Shown: in pieces, positions 51,161 through 60,984 of the stretch
Numbering within the stretch: position 1 is the stretch's first letter
Layout of the letters: each line of letters opens with the position of its first letter
Source: Pseudomonadota bacterium
GTDB taxonomy: Bacteria > Pseudomonadota > Gammaproteobacteria > Burkholderiales > Burkholderiaceae_C
Length of the DNA stretch: 64,000 bases
Reading direction: 5' to 3'
Assembly (NCBI GenBank): GCA_029779845.1
Contig: JAKOZT010000037.1
Location: forward strand, 1 to 64,000
Translations under genes and position numbers: made by a program
Notes under the pieces: generated by a model
The model's input: only the letters and a program-made list of their open reading frames with translations
Databases searched by the model: none
What the model was told of the DNA's origin: nothing

Positions 51161-52922
51161 GCGTGGTCTCCAGATGCGCGGCCGGGTCGTCGCGGCCGGT
51201 GGCCGCGCGCGCTTCGGACAATTCCGCGTCGAGGTCGAAGCCGGGCACGAACTGCAGCGACTTCAGGCGCCGCTCGTAGGCCGGGCGGAACTTCAGCACC
51301 GTGTCGCGCAGCGGGTTGCAGGCTGCCGCGCCCAGGCCGCAGTGGGTGGCGCCGTGCAGCAGCGCGTCGAGTTCGAGCAGCACGTCGAAGTCGTGGCGCG
51401 AGCCGTGGCCGACCGCGAGCTTGTCCATGCGCCGCGCCACCAGCTCGGTGCCGACACGGCAGGGCGTGCAGAAGCCGCAGCTCTCGTGGGCGAAGAAGTG
51501 CGCGAAGCTGCGCGCCACCTCGAACAGGTCGCGCGAGGCGTCGAACACCATCAGCGCGCCGGCGGTGGGCACGTCTTCGAAGGCGATGCGGCGGTTGAAC
51601 TCGCCGGCCGCGAGGCAGGTGCCCGAGGGACCGCCCACCTGCACCGCCTGCGCGTCGCGTGCGCCGCAGTCGGCGAGCAGGGTCGCGACCGTGGTGCCGA
51701 AGGGGTACTCGTAGAGCCCGGGCCGCTCGCAGTCGCCCGAGATCGAATGGATCTTGGTGCCGGTGGATTGCGGCGTGCCGATCGCGGCCCACCAGTCGCC
51801 GCCGCGCAGCGCGATGTGCGCCGCGGCGCAGAAGGTCTCGACGTTGTTCACCGCCGTCGGCCGCCCGAGGTAGCCGTGTTCGACCGGGAAGGGCGGGCGG
51901 ATGCGCGGCGCGCCGCGCTTTCCTTCCAGCGACTCGATCAGCGCCGATTCCTCGCCGCAGACGTAGGCGCCGGCGCCGAGGTGGATCGCGATGTCGAAGT
52001 CGAAGCCGGCCTGCCCGAGGATGGCGGCGCCGAGCAGCTTCGCGTCGCGGCGGCGTTGCAGCACCGCTTCGAGCTGTTCGAGCAGGTAGCGGTACTCGCC
52101 GCGCAGGTAGACGAAGCCCTGCGTCGCGCCGACCGCCAGCGCGGCGATGGTCATGCCTTCGATCACTTCGTCGGCGTGGCGCGTCAGCAGCACGCGGTCC
52201 TTGAAGGTGCCGGGCTCGCCTTCGTCGGCGTTGCAGACGATCACGCGGCCTGCGTCATTCACGCCGGGCACGTCGCGGCACAGCGCCCACTTGGTGCCGG
52301 TGGAAAAGCCGGCGCCGCCGCGGCCGCGCAGATTGGCGCGCTGCACTTCGGCGAGCGTGCCTTGCGCGCCGCGCGCCAAGGCGGCGGCCAGCGCGGCGCC
52401 GGGCGAGAAGGGCTCGCCGAGCAATACATCGGCGCGGCGCACGTTGTCGTCGACGCGCGACCACTCGGCCGGCCAGTGTGCGCTCGGCACGTCGGCCTCG
52501 ACCAGCTCGGCGATGCGCGCGATGCGCTCGGCGTCGAGCCGCGTCACCACCCGGTGGTGATTCACCAGCAGCGCCGGGCCCTGGTCGCACAGGCCGGTGC
52601 ACGAGGTGGCGGCGACGCTGACGCGCCCGTCGCCGCGCACCTCGCCCGGCCGCACGCCCAGGCGCTTGCACAGCTCGTGCATCAGCTCGACGCTGCCGAG
52701 CATGCGGTCGGTGACGTTGTCGCTGAAGAGGATGCGCGTGCGGCCCGCCGGCTGCAGGTGGAAGAAGCGGTAGAAGCTCGCCACGCCTTCGACGTGCGCC
52801 AGCGTCAGCCCCAGCTCGGCCGCCAGGCTCGCGAGCAGCGCTCGCGGCAGCCAGCCGCGTTCGGCCTGGGCTTCGCGCAGCAGTTGCACGAGCGATGTCG
52901 GATGACGGGGAAAGGTGCTCAT
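51153..52922 (-). CDS. hoxF: NAD-reducing hydrogenase diaphorase large subunit HoxF (NuoE-NuoF fusion)
   Basis: This 589-residue flavoprotein is fused N-terminally to a NuoE-like domain (about 10-140). That domain keeps only one Cys pair ([16 protein letters not shown]); the first pair of true NuoE is absent, as in known HoxF. The NuoF-like part has the FMN/NADH site [48 protein letters not shown], and the [4Fe-4S] motif [13 protein letters not shown]. It reduces NAD+ with electrons from H2. GGGAGG precedes ATG 52922. It is the first gene of hoxFUYHW, divergent from the helicase gene by only 48 bp. Confidence 0.95.
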   Translation of the reverse strand: MSTFPRHPTSLVQLLREAQAERGWLPRALLASLAAELGLTLAHVEGVASFYRFFHLQPAGRTRILFSDNVTDRMLGSVELMHELCKRLGVRPGEVRGDGRVSVAATSCTGLCDQGPALLVNHHRVVTRLDAERIARIAELVEADVPSAHWPAEWSRVDDNVRRADVLLGEPFSPGAALAAALARGAQGTLAEVQRANLRGRGGAGFSTGTKWALCRDVPGVNDAGRVIVCNADEGEPGTFKDRVLLTRHADEVIEGMTIAALAVGATQGFVYLRGEYRYLLEQLEAVLQRRRDAKLLGAAILGQAGFDFDIAIHLGAGAYVCGEESALIESLEGKRGAPRIRPPFPVEHGYLGRPTAVNNVETFCAAAHIALRGGDWWAAIGTPQSTGTKIHSISGDCERPGLYEYPFGTTVATLLADCGARDAQAVQVGGPSGTCLAAGEFNRRIAFEDVPTAGALMVFDASRDLFEVARSFAHFFAHESCGFCTPCRVGTELVARRMDKLAVGHGSRHDFDVLLELDALLHGATHCGLGAAACNPLRDTVLKFRPAYERRLKSLQFVPGFDLDAELSEARAATGRDDPAAHLETTHG

Positions 52923-52970
52923 CGCCTCCCGAGTGTGCCGCAAGCCGGCGCCTGCGGCACACTCGCGCCG
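52923..52970. promoter_or_regulatory. Short divergent hoxF / Lhr-like helicase spacer
   Basis: Only 48 bp separate the two start codons, so any divergent promoters must overlap or extend into the coding regions. It contains TGTGCCGCAAG and CCTGCGGCACA (about 52935-52963), an inverted repeat that could be an operator. No sigma-54-type GG-N10-GC pair is convincing. Confidence 0.35.
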
Positions 52971-55391
52971 ATGCGCGCCGCCGAGTCATGGTTTGCCGAA
53001 CGAGGCTGGGCTCCGTTCGACTTCCAGCGCGAGGTCTGGGCCGCGATGGCGGCCGGGCGCAGCGGCCTGCTGCACGCCACCACCGGCGCCGGCAAGACCT
53101 ACGCGGTGTGGATGGGGGCGCTGGCGCGCGGCCTCGCGTTGCAGGCCCCGGCGCGCGGCGCGCCGCCCCTGCAGGTGCTGTGGATCACGCCGATGCGCGC
53201 GCTCGCGGCCGACACCACCCGCGCGCTCGCCGAGACGCTGCCCGATCTCGCGCCCACCTGGAGCATCGGCCAGCGCAGCGGCGACACGCCCGCCGCCGAA
53301 CGCGCGCGGCAGGACCGCCGCCTGCCGACCGTGCTGGTCACCACGCCCGAATCGCTCAGCCTGCTGCTGACGCGCGACAACGCCGCGCAGGCGCTGGGCG
53401 CGGTGCACACCGTGGTGGTCGACGAATGGCACGAGCTGATGGGCAACAAGCGCGGCGTGCAGGTGCAGCTGGCGCTGGCGCGGCTGGCGCGCTGGAACCC
53501 GGCGCTGGCGGTGTGGGGCCTGTCGGCCACGCTCGGCAACCTCGACGAGGCGATGCGCGTGCTGGTGGGCACGCGCGAGGCGACGCTGGTGCAGGGCCGC
53601 ATCGACAAGACGCTGGTGATCGACACGCTGCTGCCCGCCAACCCGGGCCGCTTCTCCTGGGCCGGCCACCTCGGCGCGCAGATGCACCTGCCGGTGGTCG
53701 AGGAGATCGAGCGCAGCGGCACGACCCTCGTCTTCACCAACGTGCGCTCGCAGGCCGAGATCTGGTACCAGCTGCTGCTGCGCGAGCGGCCCGAGTGGGC
53801 CGGCGTGGTGGCGCTGCACCACGGCTCGCTGGACCGCAGCGTGCGCGAGTGGGTCGAAGCCGGTTTGAAGGAAGGGCGGCTGAAGGCGGTGGTGGCGACC
53901 TCGTCGCTGGACCTCGGCGTCGATTTCCTGCCGGTCGAGCGCGTCTTGCAGATCGGCTCGCCCAAGGGCATCGCACGGTTGCTGCAGCGCGCGGGCCGCA
54001 GCGGCCACGCGCTGGGGCGCCCGAGCCGCGTGACCATCGTGCCGACCAACACGCTCGAACTCGTGGAAGCCGCCGCCGCACGCCGCGCCGCGCGCGCCGG
54101 CCGCATCGAGCGCCGCAGCGTGCCCGACAAGCCGCTGGACGTGCTGGTGCAGCACCTCGTCACCGTGGCGCTGGGCGGCGGCTTCGAGGCCGAGGCGATG
54201 TTCGACGAATTGCGCACGACGCATTCGTTCCGCACGCTGACGCGCGCCGAGTTCCAGTGGGCGCTGGACTTCGTCGAGAAAGGCGGCACGAGCCTCGCGG
54301 TCTACCCCGAATACCACCGCGTGCAGCAGATCGACGGCCTGTACCGCGTGAGCGAGCCGGCCATCGCCAAGCGGCACCGCCTGCAGGTGGGCACCATCGT
54401 CGGCGACGCGACGATGCAGGTGAAGTACCTGAGCGGCGGCACCATCGGCACCATCGAGGAAGGTTTCATCGCACGGCTGCGCCCGGGCGACAGCTTCGTC
54501 TTCGCCGGCCGCGTGCTGGAGTTCGTGCGCACGCGCGAGATGGCGGCCTACGTGCGCAAGGCCACGACGAACAAGGGCATCGTGCCGGCCTGGGCGGGCG
54601 GGCGCATGCCGCTGTCCACCGAGCTGGCCGATGCGGTGGTGGAACTGCTCGCCGATGCGAGCGGCGCGGACGAGCCCGAGATGCGCGCCGCCGCGACTAT
54701 GCTGGCCACGCAGGCGCGCCTGTCGCGCCTGCCCACGCCGCAGACGCTGCTGGTCGAGCAGTACCGCTCGCGCGAAGGCTGGCACCTGTTCGTCTACCCC
54801 TTCGCCGGGCGCTACGTGCACCTCGGGCTGGCGAGCCTGCTCGCGTGGCGGCTCGCGCGCGATGCGCCCAATACCTTCAGCCTGAGCGTCAACGACCACG
54901 GTTTCGAGCTGCTCGGCGCCGAGCCGGTGGCGCTGGATGCGCTGTTCGACCAGCGCCTGTTCGCCGAAGAACGGCTGCTCGACGACGTGCTCGCGAGCCT
55001 GAACTCCGGCGAGCTGGCGCAGCGGCGCTTCCGCGAGATCGCGCGCGTCTCGGGCCTGGTGTTCGGCGGCTACCCCGGTGCGCCCAAGAGCATGCGCCAG
55101 CTGCAGGCCTCCAGCGGACTCTTCTACGAGGTGTTCCGCAAGCACGACGCCGGCAACCTGCTGCTCGCGCAGGCGCGCGCCGAGGTGCTGAGCCAGGAAC
55201 TCGACATCGAGCGCCTCGCCGGCACGCTGGCGCGGCTGCGCGCGCGCCGGCTCGAATTCGTCGAGCTGAAGGCGGTCAGCCCGTTCGCGCTGCCGCTGAT
55301 GGTCGAGCGCTTCCGCGAGAAGCTCTCCAACGAGAAGCTGGCCGACCGGCTGGCGCGCATCGTGCGCGAGGCCGAGCGCGTGGCCGGTTAG
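52971..55391 (+). CDS. Ligase-associated DEXH helicase (Lhr-core)
   Basis: This 806-residue superfamily-2 helicase has Walker A TTGAGKT (residues 37-43), the motif-II box VVVDEWHEL (D151), SATLGN (motif III), [28 protein letters not shown] and [13 protein letters not shown] (motif VI). A winged-helix and beta-barrel C-terminus typical of Lhr-core follows. It is the usual partner of the ATP-dependent ligase and MBL exonuclease encoded at 42230-44925. The upstream frame to 51105 is a GC artefact. Its TAG overlaps the convergent GNAT stop (TTAG). Confidence 0.93.
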   Translation: MRAAESWFAERGWAPFDFQREVWAAMAAGRSGLLHATTGAGKTYAVWMGALARGLALQAPARGAPPLQVLWITPMRALAADTTRALAETLPDLAPTWSIGQRSGDTPAAERARQDRRLPTVLVTTPESLSLLLTRDNAAQALGAVHTVVVDEWHELMGNKRGVQVQLALARLARWNPALAVWGLSATLGNLDEAMRVLVGTREATLVQGRIDKTLVIDTLLPANPGRFSWAGHLGAQMHLPVVEEIERSGTTLVFTNVRSQAEIWYQLLLRERPEWAGVVALHHGSLDRSVREWVEAGLKEGRLKAVVATSSLDLGVDFLPVERVLQIGSPKGIARLLQRAGRSGHALGRPSRVTIVPTNTLELVEAAAARRAARAGRIERRSVPDKPLDVLVQHLVTVALGGGFEAEAMFDELRTTHSFRTLTRAEFQWALDFVEKGGTSLAVYPEYHRVQQIDGLYRVSEPAIAKRHRLQVGTIVGDATMQVKYLSGGTIGTIEEGFIARLRPGDSFVFAGRVLEFVRTREMAAYVRKATTNKGIVPAWAGGRMPLSTELADAVVELLADASGADEPEMRAAATMLATQARLSRLPTPQTLLVEQYRSREGWHLFVYPFAGRYVHLGLASLLAWRLARDAPNTFSLSVNDHGFELLGAEPVALDALFDQRLFAEERLLDDVLASLNSGELAQRRFREIARVSGLVFGGYPGAPKSMRQLQASSGLFYEVFRKHDAGNLLLAQARAEVLSQELDIERLAGTLARLRARRLEFVELKAVSPFALPLMVERFREKLSNEKLADRLARIVREAERVAG

Positions 55392-56662
55392 CGACCGAAG
55401 GCCGCGTTCACGCTCTCGATCACCGGGTCGCAGAAGCTCTCGCTGCAGCCGTCGACCGCCAGCACGAGCACCGGCAGCGACAACACCAGCGCGGTGCGCG
55501 CCACCCACTTGCGCAGCCAGGCGCGCCAGTGCCGCGGGTCGCCGCTGGCGCGCTGCAGCAGCGGCACCACGCGCGCGCGCAGCAGCGCTTCGAGCGACTG
55601 GCGCGCGCCGCTGCGCTCGATCACCAGCGTGCGCAGCGTCTCGGCGTGCGTGGCCAGGTCCTTCTTGTAGTGGCCGGCGCCGCCGAGCAGGTCGAAGCTG
55701 GCGTGGCCGAGCGCGGCGTTGTGCTCGATCGCCAGCGCCAGCACCAGCAGGCCGGGCGACATCTTCGGCCCGAGCATCTCGTAGTCGATGCCCGACTGGT
55801 AGAAGCTGATGCGGCCGCGCTGCACGAAGCTGTAGAGATGCCCGAGCGGCCGGCCGCCGACCGTCACGCTCAGCAACTGGATCTCGCCGCGCTCGAAGGC
55901 CGCCGGCAGCAGCTCGGCGTGAAAGCGCTGCGTGAAGGGCGCGAGGAAGGACGAGCCGCCGCTGCGTGCGCGCCAGCGCAGCGCGTGCAGGCGCAGCAGA
56001 TCCTTCATCGCGCGTTGCGCATCGGCGAGCGTGGCGGCCACCGTGATCTCGATGGGGCCGAGCGCCTCGGCGGCGGCGCGGCTGCGCCGGATCGTGTAGC
56101 GCGTCTTGGCGTGCAGCAGGCCGAGGTAGCCGGACGGCTCGCCGCGCACCGCGGCGAGGTCGACCACCCAGCTGGCAGCCTCCACGCTGCGCCCCATGGT
56201 GCGCGCCGGCAGCCGGCTCGGCAGCGCCACGCCGCCGGGGCCCAGGTGCGGCAAGGTGAGGCGGCGCCACGGCCGCATGTGGGCGCACAGGTGCGCGAGC
56301 ATCGCCGCTTCCGCGCGCGGCTCGCCCGCGTCGACCAGCAGGCCGTTGTGCTCGATGGCGATCTGGTCCAGCTCGTCGCGGCCGGTGGCGTGCAGCCACA
56401 GCCCCTGGCCGCCGAAGAGGGGCAGCGTGCGGTCGGGCGCCGACACCAGCAGCGCGAGGCCGACGGTGCGACCCTGCCGCCGCGCGCGCAGCAGCTGCGG
56501 CTTCAGCCCGGCGGGCAGCGTGTGCAGCCAGGCGCCGATCCAGCGCCAGGACAGGAAGAAGCCCGCACCGGCGCGCGCTTCGAGCTCGGTCCACTGCGGG
56601 GCCAGCTCGGCGGCCGCGGGCGCGGCCGTCAGCTCGACCTGGATGTCGTCGTTCAATGTCAT
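55388..56662 (-). CDS. GNAT-fold acetyltransferase-like protein (CelD/BcsL type)
   Basis: This 424-residue protein resembles the GNAT (Acetyltransf_6) proteins of the CelD/cellulose-biosynthesis family. [20 protein letters not shown] lies near the N-terminus and [16 protein letters not shown] in the middle. [20 protein letters not shown] and [20 protein letters not shown] form the acyl-CoA fold strands. A hydrophobic segment near the C-terminus ([15 protein letters not shown]) may contact the membrane. ATG 56662 follows GGCGGA. Substrate unknown. It is divergent from DUF1232. Confidence 0.78.
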   Translation of the reverse strand: MTLNDDIQVELTAAPAAAELAPQWTELEARAGAGFFLSWRWIGAWLHTLPAGLKPQLLRARRQGRTVGLALLVSAPDRTLPLFGGQGLWLHATGRDELDQIAIEHNGLLVDAGEPRAEAAMLAHLCAHMRPWRRLTLPHLGPGGVALPSRLPARTMGRSVEAASWVVDLAAVRGEPSGYLGLLHAKTRYTIRRSRAAAEALGPIEITVAATLADAQRAMKDLLRLHALRWRARSGGSSFLAPFTQRFHAELLPAAFERGEIQLLSVTVGGRPLGHLYSFVQRGRISFYQSGIDYEMLGPKMSPGLLVLALAIEHNAALGHASFDLLGGAGHYKKDLATHAETLRTLVIERSGARQSLEALLRARVVPLLQRASGDPRHWRAWLRKWVARTALVLSLPVLVLAVDGCSESFCDPVIESVNAAFGR

Positions 56663-56795
56663 TCCGCCGGGGGAAGCGTGTTCCGGTGTTCTGGTTCGTT
56701 CTGCAGCGCAGGGGATTGTGGAGGGTGGCGCAAGCGCGCCCGCGCGTCTCCCCCGGACTCCGGGGTGATGCGGGCATCCGTCACAATCTCCGCCC

Positions 56796-57191
56796 ATGCG
56801 ATGGCAACGATGGATGAGCGCCGCGCGCGGCGTGCGGCTGGCCACCTACCTGATCGCGCTGTGGAAGCTGTTCAAGCATCCCGAGACGCCGCGCGCCGCC
56901 AAGTGGGTGGCGATCGCCGTGATCGCCTATGCCGCCAGCCCGATCGACCTGATCCCCGACTTCATCCCGGTGCTGGGCCAGCTCGACGAGCTGATCCTGC
57001 TGCCGCTGGGCGTGGCGCTGGCGATGAAGCTCACGCCGCGCCCGCTGTGGGAAGCGCGGCTGCGCGAGGCCGAGGCTTCGGCGGAGAAGCTGCCGCGCTT
57101 GTGGTGGGGCGCGCTGCTGATCGTGGCGGTGTGGGCCGTGCTGCTCGGCTTGTTCGTCTGGTGGCTGTGGCGCACGTTCGCGGCGGCCTGA
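56796..57191 (+). CDS. DUF1232 (YkvA family) membrane protein
   Basis: This 131-residue protein has the DUF1232 signature KWVAIAVIAYAASPIDLIPD followed by FIPVLGQLDELILLPLGVAL, and a C-terminal membrane helix (LLIVAVWAVLLGLFVWWLWR). The family is uncharacterised. The 3' end overlaps the secreted nuclease gene by 25 nt. Confidence 0.88.
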   Translation: MRWQRWMSAARGVRLATYLIALWKLFKHPETPRAAKWVAIAVIAYAASPIDLIPDFIPVLGQLDELILLPLGVALAMKLTPRPLWEARLREAEASAEKLPRLWWGALLIVAVWAVLLGLFVWWLWRTFAAA

Positions 57192-57697
57192 GGGCCGCAT
57201 TCGCGGCGCTGGCGCTGCTGGCCTTGCCGGCCCACGCGCTGACCGGCATCGTCACGCACGTCAGCGACGGCGACACGATCTGGCTGCGCCCCGACGATGC
57301 GCCGCAGCGCAAGCCGCTCAAGCTGCGCGTGGTGGGCATCGATGCGCCCGAGCGCTGTCAGCCGGGCGGCGCCGAAGCCACCGCGGCGCTGAAGGCCTAC
57401 GTGCTGAAGCGCCACGTGAGCGTGCCCACGCGCGGCGTCGACGCGCATGGCCGCGTGCTCGGCGGCCTCTTCCTCGACGACGGCAGCGACGTGGCCGCGT
57501 GGATGGTGGCCAACGGCCACGCCTGGAGCGCGCGCTGGCACCGGCAGCCGGGGCCTTACGCGGCGCAGGAGCGGGCGGCGCGCGAGCGCCGCGCCGGGCT
57601 GTTCGCCGATGCGGCGGCCATCGAGCCCTGGGTGTTCCGCAAGGCGCACGGGCCGTGCGAGGCGCCGCCGCTCAGAAATTCTTCATCGTCAGGCTGA
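57167..57697 (+). CDS. Secreted thermonuclease-like (SNase) protein
   Basis: This 176-residue protein has a signal peptide (RAAFAALALLALPAHA) and a staphylococcal-nuclease domain. Visible motifs are VSDGDTIWLR (Ca-binding Asp), LRVVGIDAPERCQPG (catalytic Arg/Asp-x-Pro-Glu), GVDAHGRVLGGLF and LFADAAAIEPWVFRKA. No ATG is available. GTG 57167, inside the DUF1232 gene, gives a complete signal peptide and is preferred; CTG 57188, overlapping the DUF1232 stop (CTGA), is the alternative. It should cut extracellular or periplasmic DNA or RNA. Confidence 0.82.
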   Translation: MAHVRGGLRAAFAALALLALPAHALTGIVTHVSDGDTIWLRPDDAPQRKPLKLRVVGIDAPERCQPGGAEATAALKAYVLKRHVSVPTRGVDAHGRVLGGLFLDDGSDVAAWMVANGHAWSARWHRQPGPYAAQERAARERRAGLFADAAAIEPWVFRKAHGPCEAPPLRNSSSSG

Positions 57698-58382
57698 CGA
57701 CGCCCGGCACCACCGTCGTCACGCGCGCGCGCGTGCCGAGCTGGCCGCTGGGCTGGATCTCGAAGCAATCCTTCTCGCTGCCGATCGACTGGTTGGCGGC
57801 ATTGCGCGACTCGCTGTCGATGCACAACAGCACGATGCCGCGCTCGAATTCCAGCGACCACGACACGGTCGACGTGCCGGCGGCGGGCTGACCGGGCGCG
57901 CAGCTGTCGTGGTTGTTCAGCGTGGCCAGCGGGCCGCCCGCGCCGACCCCGGCCTTGGCGGCGGCCGGCGGCAGCGCCGTCGTGGTCGCCGTCGCGCACA
58001 CCACCACGGTGCCGGTGTTGCGTATTCCCTGGATGCGGTCGTCGGCATCGCGGAAGTACTCCACGGTGCCGGTGGCCGGCGCGCCGCCGTTGAGCGCAGC
58101 GGTCGAGACGATCTGCATGCGCGCATGGCTTGCGCCGGTGGGCGGGTAGGCCGCTGCGGGCTGCGGCGTGAGCTGCAGCGTCGCTTCCCAGTTGCCGCCG
58201 TCGGAGGCGCGGCCGCTGACCGTCCAGCGGCCGCCCGTGCCCAGCAGGTTCTGCCAGCCCGCCAGCACCGCGAAGTCGTCGGTCGGCGGAGTGAAGCCGC
58301 TGTTGCCCGAGTCGCCGCCGCCGCCGCAGGCGGACAGCAGCGCGGCGCTGGCCAGCGCGATCAGCCGGATCCTCATCGTCAT
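57672..58382 (-). CDS. Hypothetical lipoprotein
   Basis: This 236-residue protein has a lipoprotein signal (MTMRIRLIALASAALLSAC, lipobox LSAC at C19), a Gly-rich tether and a compact beta-rich body. I recognise no family. Body features include GRWTVSGRASDGGNWEATLQ, TGTVEYFRDADDRIQGIRNT and four scattered cysteines. ATG 58382 overlaps the arginase stop by 4 nt (ATGA), indicating coupled translation. It converges on the nuclease gene with a 26-nt overlap. Confidence 0.7.
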   Translation of the reverse strand: MTMRIRLIALASAALLSACGGGGDSGNSGFTPPTDDFAVLAGWQNLLGTGGRWTVSGRASDGGNWEATLQLTPQPAAAYPPTGASHARMQIVSTAALNGGAPATGTVEYFRDADDRIQGIRNTGTVVVCATATTTALPPAAAKAGVGAGGPLATLNNHDSCAPGQPAAGTSTVSWSLEFERGIVLLCIDSESRNAANQSIGSEKDCFEIQPSGQLGTRARVTTVVPGVVSLTMKNF

Positions 58383-59299
58383 GCCTCCCGTTCACGCATC
58401 AGCGTGCTCTTGCCGAACAGACTCTCGATCAGGTCGACCGCCAGCAGCGCGGTCTTGTTGCGCACGTCCAGCGCCGGGTTCAGCTCCATCACGTCGAGGC
58501 TGGCGAGCCGGCCGGTGTCGGCGATCATCTCCATGCACAGCTGCGCCTCGCGGTAGGTCGGCCCGCCGGGAATCGTGGTGCCCACGCCCGGCGCGATCTC
58601 GGGGTCGAGGAAGTCGACGTCGAAGCTCACGTGCAGGTGCGTGTTGGCGTCCAGCGTCGCCAGTGCCAGCTCCATCGTGTGGCGCATGCCCATCTCGTCG
58701 ATGTAGCGCATGTCGAAGACCTCCAGGCCCACCTGGTGCACGAAGCGCTTCTCGCCCGGGTCGACGCTGCGGATGCCGATCTGGCGCAGCCACTTCGGGT
58801 TGATCGCCGGCACCGCGCCGCCGATCTCGACCAGCTCCCTCGGCCCGTGCCCGCACAGGCAGGCCACCGGCATGCCGTGGATGTTGCCCGAGGGCGTCAG
58901 CGCGCTGGTGTTGAAGTCGGCGTGCGCGTCCAGCCACAGCACGCGCAGCCGCTTGCCGGCCTCGCGGCAGTGGCGCGCCACCGCGCTGATCGAGCCGATC
59001 GCCAGGCAATGGTCGCCGCCGAGCAGGATGGGCAGGCGCGCGAGCGCCAGCTCGGCGTGCACCGCCTCGTGCACCGCGCGGTTCCAGGCCACCACCTCGT
59101 CGAGGTGGCGGTAGCCGGCGGCGGCCGGCAGCCAGGGGTTGGCCGGCCCGGCGAGGTTGCCGCGGTCGGTCACCTCGAGCCCGTGCGATTCGAGCACCGG
59201 CACGATCTGCGCGACGCGCAGCGCCTCCGGCCCCATGCTCGCGCCGCGGCTGCCGGCGCCGATGTCGGTGGGCGCGCCGATCAGGCTGACCTGCTTCAT
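58379..59299 (-). CDS. rocF: Arginase
   Basis: This 306-residue ureohydrolase converts arginine to ornithine and urea. The binuclear Mn motifs are visible: GGDHCLAIGS, DAHADFNTSA, and SFDVDFLDP. The N-terminus MKQVSLIGAPTDIGAGSRGA is RocF-like, favouring arginase over agmatinase. GAGGAG precedes ATG 59299. It lies 11 nt downstream of the LOG-family gene and overlaps the lipoprotein gene, forming a leftward series with moeB and ctpA. Confidence 0.93.
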   Translation of the reverse strand: MKQVSLIGAPTDIGAGSRGASMGPEALRVAQIVPVLESHGLEVTDRGNLAGPANPWLPAAAGYRHLDEVVAWNRAVHEAVHAELALARLPILLGGDHCLAIGSISAVARHCREAGKRLRVLWLDAHADFNTSALTPSGNIHGMPVACLCGHGPRELVEIGGAVPAINPKWLRQIGIRSVDPGEKRFVHQVGLEVFDMRYIDEMGMRHTMELALATLDANTHLHVSFDVDFLDPEIAPGVGTTIPGGPTYREAQLCMEMIADTGRLASLDVMELNPALDVRNKTALLAVDLIESLFGKSTLMREREA

Positions 59300-59310
59300 C
59301 GTCGGGCTCC

Positions 59311-60213
59311 TCAGGTGTCGTCGGCGAACTCGCCCGTGGTGGTCTCGGGCAGGTCGAAGCCGTAGTGCTCGGCGAGCACGCTCCAGGCCTCCTCGGCGGT
59401 TTCGACGAAGCGGAACAGCCCGGTGTCGCCCGGGCTGATCATGCCGGTCTCGATCAGCCAGTCGAAGTCGATCAGGCGCGTCCAGAACTCGCGGCCGAAC
59501 AGCAGGATCGGGCGCTTGCGCGACTTGCCGGTCTGCGTCAGCGTCATCGTCTCGAACAGCTCGTCGAGCGTGCCGAAGCCGCCGGGGAAGCACACCAGCG
59601 CGATGCTGCGCATCACGAAGTGCATCTTGCGCAGCGCGAAGTAGTGGAACTGGAAGCACAGCTCCGGCGTGATGTACGGATTGGGCGCCTGCTCGTGCGG
59701 CAGCACGATGTTCAGCCCGATGCTCTTGCCGCCGACCTCGTGCGCCCCGCGGTTGCCCGCTTCCATGATGCCGGGGCCGCCGCCGGTGACCACGTACACC
59801 GGCGTGGCCATCTCGCGCGACTTGCGCGTGACGATCGCCGCGAAGCGCTGCGCCTCGTCGTAGAAGCGCGACATCGTCACCGTCATCTCGGCGCGCCGGA
59901 TCGTCTGCGCGTCGCCGGCGGCGCGCGCGGCCTCGAGGCGCGCGCAGGCGGCGTCGGGCGCGACGATGCGCGCGCTGCCGAAGATCACGATGGTCGAGCG
60001 GATGCCGTGCTCGCTCTGGATCATCTCGGGCTTGAGCAGCTCGAGCTGCATGCGCACCGGGCGCAGCTCCTCGCGCAGCAGGAACTCGGTGTCGGTGAAG
60101 GCGAGCCGGTAGGCGCTCTCCGGACCGGCGTAGCGCGAGGGCTCGACCGCCGCTTCCGCATCCTCTTCCGCGGTCGGGAAGTTGCGCGCGGTCAGGTCCG
60201 TCTTTTTGTCCAT
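59311..60213 (-). CDS. LOG-family protein (TIGR00730-like Rossmann fold)
   Basis: This 300-residue protein has a lysine-decarboxylase-like/LOG fold: TIVIFGSARI, VVTGGGPGIMEAGNRGAHEV, and the signature PGGFGTLDELFETMTLTQTG (PGGxGTxxE). Small LOG proteins are cytokinin-riboside 5'-monophosphate phosphoribohydrolases. This longer form, with about 100 extra N-terminal residues, may be a nucleotide hydrolase (PpnN-like is another possibility). ATG 60213 is chosen over ATG 60225; both overlap the moeB end. Confidence 0.85.
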   Translation of the reverse strand: MDKKTDLTARNFPTAEEDAEAAVEPSRYAGPESAYRLAFTDTEFLLREELRPVRMQLELLKPEMIQSEHGIRSTIVIFGSARIVAPDAACARLEAARAAGDAQTIRRAEMTVTMSRFYDEAQRFAAIVTRKSREMATPVYVVTGGGPGIMEAGNRGAHEVGGKSIGLNIVLPHEQAPNPYITPELCFQFHYFALRKMHFVMRSIALVCFPGGFGTLDELFETMTLTQTGKSRKRPILLFGREFWTRLIDFDWLIETGMISPGDTGLFRFVETAEEAWSVLAEHYGFDLPETTTGEFADDT

Positions 60214-60974
60214 GGCGCGGAGCATACCGGGCAGTCCGGCGCGCGTTGCACGCGGATCTCGCTCCACTCCATCGTGCGCGCGTCGAGCATCTGCAGGCGC
60301 CCGGCCAGCGAGCGGCCCACGCCGGCCAGCAGCTTGAGCGCCTCGGCCGCCTGCACCGTGCCGACGATGCCCACCAGCGGCGCGAACACGCCCATGGTCG
60401 CGCAGCGCGCCTCCTCGAAGGGCGCGTCGGGCGGGAACAGACAGGCGTAGCAGGGGTTGGCCGCATCGCGCACGTCGTACACCGAGATCTGGGCGTCGAA
60501 GCCGATCGCCGCGCCCGACACCAGCGGCCGGGCCTGCGCCACGCAGGCGGCGTTGACGGCCTGGCGGGTGGCGAAGTTGTCGCTGCAATCGAGCACCACG
60601 TCGGCGCGGGCGACCAGCGCGTCGAGCCGCGCCGCGTCGGCGCGCTCGCGCAGCGTGACCACACGCACCTCGGGGTTGATCGCCGCCACGGCCTGCGCCG
60701 CCGAGTCGACCTTGGGCATGCCGACGCGCGCCGTGGCGTGCGCGATCTGGCGTTGCAGGTTGGTCAGGTCGACCGCATCGTCGTCGACCAGCGTGATCGT
60801 GCCGACGCCGGCCGTGGCGAGGTACAGCGCCACCGGCGAGCCGAGCCCGCCGGCGCCGATCACCAGCGCGTGGGAAGAGAGAAAACGCGCCTGGCCCTCG
60901 ACGCCGATCTCGTCGAGCAGGATGTGGCGCGAGTAGCGCAGCAGCTGCGCGTCGCTGAGATCGGCCGGGCTCAC
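60192..60974 (-). CDS. moeB: MoeB/ThiF-family adenylyltransferase
   Basis: This 260-residue E1-like enzyme activates the C-terminus of MoaD (or ThiS) by adenylation for molybdopterin or thiamine synthesis. The N-terminus RYSRHILLDEIGVEGQARFL is typical of MoeB. The ATP site is VIGAGGLGSPVALYLATAGV with the DDDAVDLTNLQRQI Arg finger region. The Zn sites are CYAC and CPVC. It starts at GTG 60974, 10 nt after the ctpA stop, and overlaps the LOG gene by 22 nt. Confidence 0.93.
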   Translation of the reverse strand: MSPADLSDAQLLRYSRHILLDEIGVEGQARFLSSHALVIGAGGLGSPVALYLATAGVGTITLVDDDAVDLTNLQRQIAHATARVGMPKVDSAAQAVAAINPEVRVVTLRERADAARLDALVARADVVLDCSDNFATRQAVNAACVAQARPLVSGAAIGFDAQISVYDVRDAANPCYACLFPPDAPFEEARCATMGVFAPLVGIVGTVQAAEALKLLAGVGRSLAGRLQMLDARTMEWSEIRVQRAPDCPVCSAPWTKRRT

Positions 60975-60984
60975 ACGGCCGGAT

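Noticed and set aside
52986..56777. Long minus-strand frame opposite the Lhr-like helicase gene
   Set aside because: It is low complexity, with no start context and no motifs, and runs across two real genes.
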